Of a DNA stretch of 21,823 bases, positions 7,403 to 14,149 are shown piece by piece. The DNA comes from an uncultured Bacillota bacterium (GTDB lineage Bacteria; Bacillota_I; Bacilli_A; Izemoplasmatales; UBA1188): NCBI GenBank assembly GCA_937907585.1, contig CALCVH010000079.1:1-21823 (forward strand), written 5' to 3'. Every line of letters starts with the position of its first letter. Position 1 is the stretch's first letter. The notes below the pieces were generated by a model. It was given only the letters and a program-made list of their open reading frames with translations. It searched no databases and was not told where the DNA came from. The position numbers and the translations under genes are program-made.

Positions 7403-9853
7403 ATGAAAACTAATAAACTATTCATATTTGTAATCTTCATTATGTGCGCTCTTCTTCTTGTTGGATGTAAAAAGAATGAAGATAATACTACAGTTGATAA
7501 CTACACTAAACCTGCATTAACAGATCCTGAAGCTGTTGAATATAAAAAGGACAGCATATCTGTAACCAAAGAAGAAATCTTAAAAGCAATGAAGGTTAGT
7601 AACCTAATCGGTGTTGTAGTTAATGAAATCGATAAAGATTTACTAGCTGACACTCTATCTACAATAGAAACAACTGATTTCTACAAGTTAGCTGAAAACT
7701 ATGTATTATATGGCGACCCAGCAATCCTTGATAGTGATAAAGATGATGAAACTAAGAATGAATCATTAAATAACCTATATTTAAATGGTTATAGAACTGA
7801 AGCTCAACAAAAAGATTATATCAAACTTGAAGCCGCTAAAATGGCTAAAGCATATGATTATGTAGTTAACGCTCAAACTGATAAGAATAGTACTTATTAT
7901 GTAGCTGATAGCACACTTGAAACATTCTATGACAACAATAAATACGCTAACACAACCGCTAAAGCAATCGTTGTTTCATATCTATCTGAAAACGACTTCT
8001 TACATGCTTTATCTAGTCAAGGCGCATACGCTATTTATGGTTCTAAATTAGTTAAGAAAACAGACGCGAACACTCCTAATAGAGAATTAGATTCAACTAA
8101 TACAACAGAATTAACAAATGATGAAGTTAAAACATTATTCTCTAACTTATGGGATCAAAATCACGCAAATGGTTTCACAACTAGCGCAGTTAAAGAAACT
8201 GAATATACTTATGAATCATTAAAAGCTGTATCTTCAACTTTTGCTAATAAATTATTTGGTTTAAAGAATGATGAATATACATACTTTGCAACAAGTGATA
8301 AATTCCCACTTTCAACACTCTATACTGTTGTGTACATGGTTAATGAACCAACAGTTGCTGAATACAATAAAGAAAACGTTACTAAAGCTTATGTAATGGA
8401 CAGAATCAAAACTGCTTCATTCGTAAATTCAGTAATGGCTCAAGTTAGAAAAGACGCTAAGATTGAATTCACTGATAGAACATTAGGATATGGATATAAG
8501 AACACTTATGATTCAACTTATGACTATCTTAAAACAACAGGCGATAGCTCAGTAGTAGTTAAATATAATGAAAAATCATTAACATTAAATCAAGCTTATG
8601 ACTTCGCTAAAGCATTAAACTTCGAATCATTCCTAGTTTATGCTTCAATGCCTTATGTTATGTCTAATACTCCAAGTTATGCGAATATCTTTGGAGATGA
8701 AAAAGATATGGATTTAAACGCATCTTTAAGAAAAGTTTACTTCACTAATCAAGTTAACACTGATTTAGATACAAACTATAATGAAGATACTTATAAATCT
8801 AAAGAAATGTATTTATATCAAAAATATGGTCTAGAAAGCGTCGCTGATGTTGTTAAATATAATCACATGGTAGGCGATATGATTAACTTCTACGTATTAG
8901 ATAATATGTATGATGTTAATACAACAAATTGGACATTCGCTTTAAAGAGTGAATATGAATCTAACTTCCAAGCTTTAATTGATGATTATTATGATAATTA
9001 TTACAATGTAAAAGCTTATGATTTAACTATCACACTTGATGTTGATAACGATTATAAAGCTGATGATTTAACTGATCATTCTGCATTTGATTCAGTGCTT
9101 TCTAACTTCTATACTTATGTCAAGACTAGAGTTCAAGCTGAATTAGATGACAATGAAGATGAAACAGCTGAAAACACATTAATCGCTAATGAAATCACTA
9201 AGATAGTAAAAGAATATAAGAATGAAACAAGATCTGTTTCTTCATTAACTTATTCTGATGATACTGCTTTAGCATATTTCAAACAATACGGTTTAGTATT
9301 AACATATAACCAAATCAATTCAGGAAACGCAACTACTTATATCTCACAAGGTTCTAATTATACCGATGAAATCAATGCTGCATTAAAATCATTATTTAAT
9401 AATAGTGATATGCCAGCTGATACAAAGACTGCACTCGTTAATAGTGAATTAGTATATGATAAGAATGGTGCTCACTTCTTATTCGTTACATATGGTGGAG
9501 CTAAGTTATCATTCAAATCAACTTCTTCTTCAACTTATGCATATGATATCGACTATAAGAACGATAGTGACAAGATGACTGTAAAACAATTAGCTGCTGC
9601 ATTCTATACAGATGTATACACTAAACGTTTCACATCTTCTACTAGCGCAAAAGATAGTTATCATATCGTTTATTCAGACAACAAACCTTCTTTAACATTC
9701 ACTCAATATGTTAATAAAGTAAATAGTTACTACGTTTCTGAAACATTCTACTTACCATTCGTTTGTGATGCATTATCTACAACTGAAACACAAGATGTAT
9801 TCAACCAGTTTAAGACAATCTTCCAAGCTCAACAAGGTAATTTAGTAGATTAA
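7403..9853 (+). CDS. Large lipoprotein foldase paralogue (816 aa)
   Basis: A signal peptide with lipobox L19-V20-G21-C22 makes this a membrane-anchored lipoprotein. It follows the same plan as its neighbour: YKKDSISVTKEEILKAM (SurA/PrsA-type start), then VLYGDPAILDSDKDDETK aligning with LVYGTADSDELSEMDNETK of the 1153-aa protein, ASFVNSVMAQVRKDAKIEF aligning with SSFVNTCLADLRKELGLKI, and a late parvulin-like unit ending GAHFLFVTYGG. D546-V-D548-N-D550 with D554-D555 lies where the partner has its DxDxDG loop, but the Gly is Tyr and the preceding parvulin His is replaced by Asp. A strong AAGGAGG precedes the ATG. The two proteins probably act together on secreted substrates; whether this one has isomerase activity is doubtful. 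Confidence 0.78.
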   Translation: MKTNKLFIFVIFIMCALLLVGCKKNEDNTTVDNYTKPALTDPEAVEYKKDSISVTKEEILKAMKVSNLIGVVVNEIDKDLLADTLSTIETTDFYKLAENYVLYGDPAILDSDKDDETKNESLNNLYLNGYRTEAQQKDYIKLEAAKMAKAYDYVVNAQTDKNSTYYVADSTLETFYDNNKYANTTAKAIVVSYLSENDFLHALSSQGAYAIYGSKLVKKTDANTPNRELDSTNTTELTNDEVKTLFSNLWDQNHANGFTTSAVKETEYTYESLKAVSSTFANKLFGLKNDEYTYFATSDKFPLSTLYTVVYMVNEPTVAEYNKENVTKAYVMDRIKTASFVNSVMAQVRKDAKIEFTDRTLGYGYKNTYDSTYDYLKTTGDSSVVVKYNEKSLTLNQAYDFAKALNFESFLVYASMPYVMSNTPSYANIFGDEKDMDLNASLRKVYFTNQVNTDLDTNYNEDTYKSKEMYLYQKYGLESVADVVKYNHMVGDMINFYVLDNMYDVNTTNWTFALKSEYESNFQALIDDYYDNYYNVKAYDLTITLDVDNDYKADDLTDHSAFDSVLSNFYTYVKTRVQAELDDNEDETAENTLIANEITKIVKEYKNETRSVSSLTYSDDTALAYFKQYGLVLTYNQINSGNATTYISQGSNYTDEINAALKSLFNNSDMPADTKTALVNSELVYDKNGAHFLFVTYGGAKLSFKSTSSSTYAYDIDYKNDSDKMTVKQLAAAFYTDVYTKRFTSSTSAKDSYHIVYSDNKPSLTFTQYVNKVNSYYVSETFYLPFVCDALSTTETQDVFNQFKTIFQAQQGNLVD

Positions 9854-9863
9854 TTATTAATAA

Positions 9864-9900
9864 AGGTTAGCTCTTGTTTAGGAGCTAACCTCTTTTTTTT
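9864..9900 (+). terminator. Intrinsic terminator of the foldase operon
   Basis: AGGTTAGCTC (9864-9873), 8-nt loop, GAGCTAACCT (9882-9891), then CTTTTTTTT. The stop codon of the converging minus-strand gene (9899-9901) lies within the end of the T-run. Confidence 0.95.
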
Positions 9901-10837
9901 ATAATATATAATCAATGTCTGAATCACTATAACTAGTTATGGATATAACCATTTTATTAGGTAAACAAACTATTTTTTCATATGGTTTTGAGATATATCC
10001 AGTTTTTACACATAACCTATTCTTACAAGTAATTTCATGTACTTTAACTTGTTTATTTTTTAGTTCTATTATTACTCTATGATAATCATTATCATCATAA
10101 TTTTTTATATTTAAATAGTAGTAATAAGCTTCATCATTTATTCTATATTCAATAAAATCATTAGAATAAGATTTATAATTATCAGGTTTATTCATATCTA
10201 CTTCTAGGATAACTAATCCATTACTAGATACCTTAAATACTTCATTATAAGATGTTTTATAATCCTTATTATATATTATTAGTTCAACTATGACTAACGC
10301 AATTATCATTGTATATGAGAATACTCTATCGATAAATCCTCTTTTTTCTAATCTTATCTCTAGTGGTTTTAATGAAAGAATAGTCGCTAGTGCGGTTAAT
10401 ATACTAGAAATGATAGATAATATTCCAAGGAATGGAATATATAATAACCATCCATCAAGTCTAATAAATAATGATAATATTATAGATTGACCTAAAAGAT
10501 GCATAATTGCGCTAACACAAGATAAAAGGAATATTCTATTTTTATCTATTTTATATATAATAAACATCCCAATTAGCGATAATATACCACCTGTTAAAGA
10601 CATTAAAAAACTCGCAGATGTTATCCCAGAAAAGATTAGGCCAACTAACAATATCCTAATTAATTGAACAATTATTGATTCTTTATATGAATAAACATAT
10701 AGAATCATCATTGTCGCAACGTTAGATAGACCAATTCTAATACCGAGATAACCAAGCGGTAAAATAGATTCTAATATTGATAACGATACTCCTATAGCGA
10801 CAAAAATAGCTATAGTAACTACTTTTCTTACTTTCAT
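9899..10837 (-). CDS. Gx transporter-family membrane protein fused to NusG domain II
   Basis: Residues 1-170 carry five or six membrane segments with the Gx-transporter (former heptaprenyl diphosphate synthase component I, Pfam Hpre_diP_synt_I) pattern: LESILPLGYLGIRIGLSNVA, then GITSASFLMSLTGGILSLIGM and MHLLGQ. A further segment (about 178-195) leads into an outside domain, residues about 205-312, whose close EITCKNRLCVKTGYISKP...KIVCLPNKMVI (C271, C276, C291) is that of NusG domain II (DUF1312). In other Bacillota these are usually two neighbouring genes, so this is a fusion. I recall such pairs in flavin-based extracellular electron transfer loci, but no other gene of that pathway is seen here. 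The start overlaps the stop of the DUF523 gene by one base (TAATG), so translation is probably coupled. Confidence 0.88.
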   Translation of the reverse strand: MKVRKVVTIAIFVAIGVSLSILESILPLGYLGIRIGLSNVATMMILYVYSYKESIIVQLIRILLVGLIFSGITSASFLMSLTGGILSLIGMFIIYKIDKNRIFLLSCVSAIMHLLGQSIILSLFIRLDGWLLYIPFLGILSIISSILTALATILSLKPLEIRLEKRGFIDRVFSYTMIIALVIVELIIYNKDYKTSYNEVFKVSSNGLVILEVDMNKPDNYKSYSNDFIEYRINDEAYYYYLNIKNYDDNDYHRVIIELKNKQVKVHEITCKNRLCVKTGYISKPYEKIVCLPNKMVISITSYSDSDIDYIL

Positions 10838-11253
10838 TAATCTATATAAATAAGTTTAAAATTATTGTCTTTTAGAAGCTTCGCTGTAACTCCCATTCTA
10901 TCTACTTTCTTGTGTGAAAAAGAGCCATCATATGTGTATTTTCCACATGAAGGAGATCCGTTTTTTAAGACAACAGTATAACAGTTATGATTTTTTAAGA
11001 ATTCAAGTGTCCTCATCGCTCCAAGAAAGAACTCTTTAGTAACATCATTTTTATTATTCTGTATAATAGTTCCATTATCTTGAATTTCAGATGGATTCCT
11101 TGGAGTAGTTAATCCCCCTATAACTTCAGGACAAATTGGAAGAACTGTTTTATCTTTAATTAGTTCTTCTATTTTTTTATTATAATTATTCGAACCATTG
11201 AATTTACTATTAACCCCAAGTAAACACGCACTAACCGCAATATATTCTCTCAT
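10837..11253 (-). CDS. DUF523 (TudS-like) iron-sulfur protein
   Basis: A 138-aa protein with all three DUF523 landmarks: VSACLLG (C10), PICPEVIGGLTTPRNPSEI (C41) and KNGSPSCGKYTYDGSF (C103), ending GVTAKLLKDNNF. The family member TudS (thiouracil desulfidase) holds a [4Fe-4S] cluster with three Cys, and the three positions are kept here. The substrate in this organism is unknown. The M1 start fits the family, since SACLLG normally lies about 5-8 residues in. There is no Shine-Dalgarno; TATAAT ends 6 nt before the ATG, so the mRNA is probably leaderless. First gene of a pair with the Gx/NusG-II protein. Confidence 0.9.
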   Translation of the reverse strand: MREYIAVSACLLGVNSKFNGSNNYNKKIEELIKDKTVLPICPEVIGGLTTPRNPSEIQDNGTIIQNNKNDVTKEFFLGAMRTLEFLKNHNCYTVVLKNGSPSCGKYTYDGSFSHKKVDRMGVTAKLLKDNNFKLIYID

Positions 11254-11259
11254 ATATTA

Positions 11260-11288
11260 ATTATAGTATAAAAAATAAAAAGAGCCAA
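11260..11288 (-). promoter_or_regulatory. Promoter for a leaderless DUF523 transcript, nested in the khpA terminator
   Basis: TTGGCT (11283-11288), exactly 17 bp, TATAAT (11260-11265), then 6 nt to the ATG. The -35 box uses bases of the loop and 3' arm of the rpsP-khpA terminator hairpin. The expected start point is at or within a base or two of the start codon. Confidence 0.6.
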
Positions 11289-11300
11289 AGCTCTTTTTAT
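11275..11300 (-). terminator. Intrinsic terminator of rpsP-khpA
   Basis: The stem is AAAAAGAGC with GCTCTTTTT (extendable by two A-T pairs), loop CAAA on the plus strand, and a minus-strand U-run TTTTTATTTTTT. The khpA stop codon (11297-11299) lies in the 5' arm. Confidence 0.85.
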
Positions 11301-11548
11301 TCAAAAGAATCAAATTCAATCTTAATCTTCTTATTCGCTCTTGAAGCGCTCGCATGAGCTACAGTTCTAATTGCGTTTGCGATTCTTCCGCCTTTACCAA
11401 TTACTCGACCGAGATCATCTTTATTTACGAGTACTTGAAGAACAACAGTCTCATCAACATCAACAAAAGAAGAAATTGAAACATCATCTGGATTAGCTAC
11501 TATTGGTGTAACTAGAGCGTGTAGAAGCTGTTCAAATTCTGTTTTCAT
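11297..11548 (-). CDS. khpA: KhpA, KH-domain RNA-binding protein
   Basis: An 83-aa single KH domain with the RNA-binding loop at residues 47-55 (GRVIGKGGR, GxxG at G51-G54), followed by IANAIRTVAHASASRANKKI. The size and the place directly after rpsP are those of KhpA (YlqC), which pairs with KhpB in Firmicutes and affects small-RNA binding and cell elongation. AGGAGC lies before the ATG, 11 nt after rpsP, so the two are co-transcribed. No rimM or trmD follows as in Bacillus; the transcript ends at a terminator straight after the stop. Confidence 0.95.
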   Translation of the reverse strand: MKTEFEQLLHALVTPIVANPDDVSISSFVDVDETVVLQVLVNKDDLGRVIGKGGRIANAIRTVAHASASRANKKIKIEFDSFE

Positions 11549-11559
11549 AAGAAGGGCTC

Positions 11560-11820
11560 CTATTCAGCTTTTTTAGATGTTAATTCTTTAAAAACTCCAG
11601 CTTTTTTAAGAATGCTTCTTACTGTATCAGTAGGTTGTGCACCAACATTTAGCCATTTTTCAATGCTTTCGTTGTTTAATTTAACTTGATCAGCTCTAGG
11701 ATCATAAGTTCCTACGATTTCTAAGAATCTACCATCACGTTTTGCTAAAGCGTCAGCCGCAACAATACGGTAGAAAGGTCTTTTAGCTGAACCGAATCTT
11801 TGTAATCTAATTTTTACCAT
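11560..11820 (-). CDS. rpsP: Ribosomal protein S16
   Basis: An 86-aa protein beginning MVKIRLQRFGSAKRPFYRIV, then RDGRFLEIVGTYDPR and WLNVGAQPTDTVRSILKKAG, the full set of bS16 signatures at normal length. It is a 30S subunit assembly protein. GGAGGA lies 6 nt before the ATG and the stop is TAG. It is transcribed from a perfect consensus promoter, as suits a ribosomal protein, with khpA downstream. Confidence 0.98.
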   Translation of the reverse strand: MVKIRLQRFGSAKRPFYRIVAADALAKRDGRFLEIVGTYDPRADQVKLNNESIEKWLNVGAQPTDTVRSILKKAGVFKELTSKKAE

Positions 11821-11849
11821 TTTTTATTCCTCCATTTTTTCCATCAGTT

Positions 11850-11878
11850 ATTATACAATCATATAATATGGCTGTCAA
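11850..11878 (-). promoter_or_regulatory. Perfect consensus promoter of rpsP-khpA
   Basis: TTGACA (11873-11878), exactly 17 bp, TATAAT (11850-11855): all 12 consensus bases. The -35 box lies within the upstream terminator hairpin. The leader is about 23 nt. Confidence 0.92.
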
Positions 11879-11901
11879 GTATTTTTTCTTGACAGCCATA
11901 T
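11866..11901 (-). terminator. Hairpin between the ppa-linked gene and rpsP
   Basis: A 14-bp perfect stem (11866-11879 with 11888-11901) and 8-nt loop, starting 9 nt after the stop of the 163-aa gene. On the minus strand the stem is followed by TATATG rather than a clean U-run, so termination may be partial. Its 3' arm holds the rpsP -35 box. Confidence 0.7.
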
Positions 11902-11909
11902 ATTTATTC

Positions 11910-12401
11910 CTATTCAGTTGATTTGTCTAATCCAGTTATTTCTTTAATGTTTGATAGAATAGATTTTATTTGTCCTTTAGACATATTAGAGACAAATATA
12001 CGTTTCTTCTCTTCATCACTTAAAATGAATTCTATAAACATCTTTTTAGGTGCTTTAGCTTGATACGCAACACCTTCAGAGTTTCTATCTGATAATATTA
12101 CTCTATAACTTTTTATATCTTTTAGATTAACATCTACTTTATTTTGAATTCTATCTTCTTTGAATAATCCAAAATCTTTATTAATTGATATAGTATCATT
12201 CTTGATTTTTACTTTATATATAAGCATAGGACTAATAAAATAATAACCTACAATTAATACAAGAACTGATAATAATACGATTTGTAGTGGTGTAGGTCCT
12301 CCATCTTTAAGCATAAAGAATAAGAATAATCCTAACGCTACTAAAAATACGATTCCATAAATAATAATATTTCTTCCAAATGGTAAGTAAGTCTTTTTCA
12401 T
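11910..12401 (-). CDS. Membrane protein with PH-like domain, unknown function
   Basis: A 163-aa protein with two membrane segments (about residues 10-30 and 38-58) joined by a short GGPTP loop, then a cytoplasmic beta-rich part: YKVKIKNDTISINKDFGLF, VNLKDIKSYRVI, KMFIEFILSDEEKKRIFVSN and a final helix QIKSILSNIKEI. Two helices then a strand-rich domain with a closing helix is the layout of bacterial PH-domain membrane proteins. No catalytic motif is seen. The start is 3 nt after the ppa stop and has no clear Shine-Dalgarno, so it is probably translated by coupling to ppa. Confidence 0.7.
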   Translation of the reverse strand: MKKTYLPFGRNIIIYGIVFLVALGLFLFFMLKDGGPTPLQIVLLSVLVLIVGYYFISPMLIYKVKIKNDTISINKDFGLFKEDRIQNKVDVNLKDIKSYRVILSDRNSEGVAYQAKAPKKMFIEFILSDEEKKRIFVSNMSKGQIKSILSNIKEITGLDKSTE

Positions 12402-12404
12402 AAG

Positions 12405-12950
12405 TTACATCTGTTTGATTATTTCACCAAAAGTATCTTGGTAAATCTTAATACACCTTTCTATTGATTTTAAAGCTTCTTCTCTATTTTGAGTTTCATC
12501 TACTACTGTTGTCTTTCCTTCTAGTGATTTATAAACAGTAAAGAAGTGTTCTATTTCACTAAATAAGTGTTCAGGCAAATCAGTAATATCTTTATATTCA
12601 TTATACATTGGATCAGCGAAAGGAATACATATAATCTTTTCATCTAGTTTTCCTTGATCGATCATCTTAATCATTCCTATAGGATAACATCTAACCATTA
12701 CGAGTGGATCTAATGCTTCACTACATAAAACTAAACAATCAAGAGGGTCTCCGTCCTCACTATATGTTTTAGGAATGAAACCATAATTCATTGGATAATG
12801 AGTTGATGTATATAATATTCTATCCAGTATAATGTATCCAGTTGATTTATCTAATTCATATTTTTTATTAGAACCTTTAGGTATTTCTATAACCGCCACA
12901 AAATCTTCAGGTTTAATTCTATCACTTGATATTGAATGCCAAATATTCAT
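12405..12950 (-). CDS. ppa: Inorganic pyrophosphatase, family I
   Basis: A 181-aa soluble enzyme hydrolysing pyrophosphate to phosphate, which pulls biosynthetic reactions forward. Active-site features match the E. coli enzyme: EIPKGSNKKYE (E22, K30), YPMNYGFIP (Y52-P60), DGDPLD with D66, D68 and D71, and MIDQGKLDEKI with D98, D103 and K105. The length is typical of bacterial family I. Low-GC Firmicutes often use the manganese family II enzyme (PpaC) instead, so a family I enzyme is of some taxonomic use. GGAGG lies 5 nt before the ATG. Confidence 0.97.
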   Translation of the reverse strand: MNIWHSISSDRIKPEDFVAVIEIPKGSNKKYELDKSTGYIILDRILYTSTHYPMNYGFIPKTYSEDGDPLDCLVLCSEALDPLVMVRCYPIGMIKMIDQGKLDEKIICIPFADPMYNEYKDITDLPEHLFSEIEHFFTVYKSLEGKTTVVDETQNREEALKSIERCIKIYQDTFGEIIKQM

Positions 12951-13022
12951 ATTACCTCCACATAACTATTGTACATTAATTTACCATAAAAATACTAAAT
13001 ATAGTAATAATTTTATATATCT

Positions 13023-13475
13023 TTATAGTAGCTCTAACATTTCTTTAGCGTTTTTAGATGGATTAACTTTAGATAATGCTTTAACTATAATTCCATTTTC
13101 ATCAATTAAATATGTAGTTCTAACTATACCCATATATTTTTTACCATACATTGATTTTTCTTGCCAGACACCATATTTAATAATAGTTTCTAATGATTCA
13201 TCAGATAAAAGAATGAATGGTAATTCATATTTTTCAATAAACTTTTTATGTGATAAAACACTATCTTTAGATATTCCAATTACAATAGCGTTCTTTTCTG
13301 TAAAATCAGGATAAAAGTCTCTATAACTACATGCTTGAGTTGTACATCCAGATGTCATATCTTTTGGATAAAAATACAGTACTACTTTCTTCCCTAAAAA
13401 ATCACTTAATTTTATATATTCATCATTTTGATTCTTTAAAGTGAAATCTGGCGCTTTAGTTCCTATTTCTAGCAT
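13023..13475 (-). CDS. bcp: Thiol peroxidase, Bcp/PrxQ family
   Basis: A 150-aa peroxiredoxin that reduces hydrogen peroxide and organic peroxides with thioredoxin-type donors. It has the typical opening GTKAPDFTLKNQ, the active site YPKDMTSGCTTQAC with peroxidatic C44 and resolving C49 five residues on (atypical 2-Cys type), and the late Arg in VRTTYLID. The usual Pro of TPGCT is Ser (S42). AAGGAT precedes the ATG. The start lies one nucleotide after the stop of the upstream membrane-protein gene, so they form an operon. Confidence 0.96.
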   Translation of the reverse strand: MLEIGTKAPDFTLKNQNDEYIKLSDFLGKKVVLYFYPKDMTSGCTTQACSYRDFYPDFTEKNAIVIGISKDSVLSHKKFIEKYELPFILLSDESLETIIKYGVWQEKSMYGKKYMGIVRTTYLIDENGIIVKALSKVNPSKNAKEMLELL

Positions 13476-13476
13476 A

Positions 13477-14049
13477 TTAGCTATCCTTTTCTTTTCTAAC
13501 TATATAAGTTACACCAAATACGCCTGATACAATAACTGGTGTAAATATAGATAGAGCCATTAGTAATACAGTAATAAAATTAGTATTGTTTCCACCACCA
13601 TTATTGACACTAGATGTTATTAATGAGTAGATAGAAAAGCCTAATGATAACACTGTCGCAACCAAGATTACAATATTTGAAAATTTATATTTATCTTGGA
13701 ATAAAACAAATAAAGTCATCATAACTAATAATAAAGATAATAAGATTCTTTGCACAACATCTCTAAACGGTAATAATACATTAACTAGTATCGCTATCAT
13801 AAAGAATAAAACAGCGACTAAATAATATATAAACGACTTCTTATATCCAAATACCGCATATAAAACGATTACTAAATAACTTAAAATTATAGAAATTGAT
13901 CCAAGTACCATAAATGTATCAGCGTGATTAGTTAATAAAAAGATTAAAATTCCAATTTGTGATAATAATCCAACAATAGTTAAAATCATCTGAACAAATA
14001 GTAGTATCGCATGATTTCTACTAATTCCATATTTTTCTTTTGTATCCAT
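13477..14049 (-). CDS. Six-helix membrane protein, unknown function
   Basis: About 190 aa with six hydrophobic helices (roughly residues 14-37, 45-64, 70-92, 96-112, 120-143 and 155-180) and a short Asn/Gly-rich loop (SSVNNGGGNNTN) before the last one. It ends in a basic tail, RKEKDS. No family motif is recognised. I chose the ATG at 14047-14049 because GGAGGT lies 5 nt before it; an upstream in-frame TTG (14067) would place that ribosome site inside the gene. It is the first gene of an operon with bcp, behind a good promoter and a 22-bp palindrome, which hints at a redox- or stress-linked role, but that is inference. Confidence 0.75.
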   Translation of the reverse strand: MDTKEKYGISRNHAILLFVQMILTIVGLLSQIGILIFLLTNHADTFMVLGSISIILSYLVIVLYAVFGYKKSFIYYLVAVLFFMIAILVNVLLPFRDVVQRILLSLLLVMMTLFVLFQDKYKFSNIVILVATVLSLGFSIYSLITSSVNNGGGNNTNFITVLLMALSIFTPVIVSGVFGVTYIVRKEKDS

Positions 14050-14072
14050 AATACCTCCATAGTCCAATTAAT

Positions 14073-14101
14073 AATATACTTTTAAAAGAAGATTATTTCA
14101 A
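14073..14101 (-). promoter_or_regulatory. Promoter of the membrane protein-bcp operon
   Basis: TTGAAA (14096-14101), exactly 17 bp, TATATT (14073-14078): five of six consensus bases in each box. The start point would be about 18-20 nt before the ATG at 14049. Confidence 0.75.
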
Positions 14102-14103
14102 CA

Positions 14104-14125
14104 TATTATTTGTGCACAAATAATA
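14104..14125 (-). promoter_or_regulatory. 22-bp perfect palindrome upstream of the bcp operon
   Basis: A perfect inverted repeat whose central 20 bases are ATTATTTGTGCACAAATAAT, ending 2 bp before the -35 box at 14101. That is where a class I/II activator dimer would sit. The TTGTGCACAA core is reminiscent of CRP/FNR- or Rex-type sites but fits neither exactly. It partly overlaps the ABC operon terminator. Confidence 0.5.
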
Positions 14126-14149
14126 GTGAGCCAATATAGCTCACTATTA
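14121..14149 (-). terminator. Terminator hairpin of the lysine ABC operon
   Basis: TAATAGTGAGC (14121-14131), 7-nt loop, GCTCACTATTA (14139-14149): an 11-bp stem. The ATPase stop codon (14147-14149) is part of the 5' arm. The following U-run (TTATTTG) is short. Confidence 0.65.

Noticed and set aside
9899..10837. Heptaprenyl diphosphate synthase component I
   Set aside because: The old family name suggests isoprenoid synthesis, but the protein is a polytopic membrane protein with a NusG-II tail and no prenyl-transferase motif (no DDxxD).
12832..13314. 160-aa plus-strand open frame
   Set aside because: It lies antisense to ppa and bcp, both of which carry full catalytic motifs, and has no ribosome site.
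14050..14067. TTG start for the six-helix membrane protein
   Set aside because: The strong GGAGGT site lies downstream of it and is correctly spaced for the ATG at 14049.
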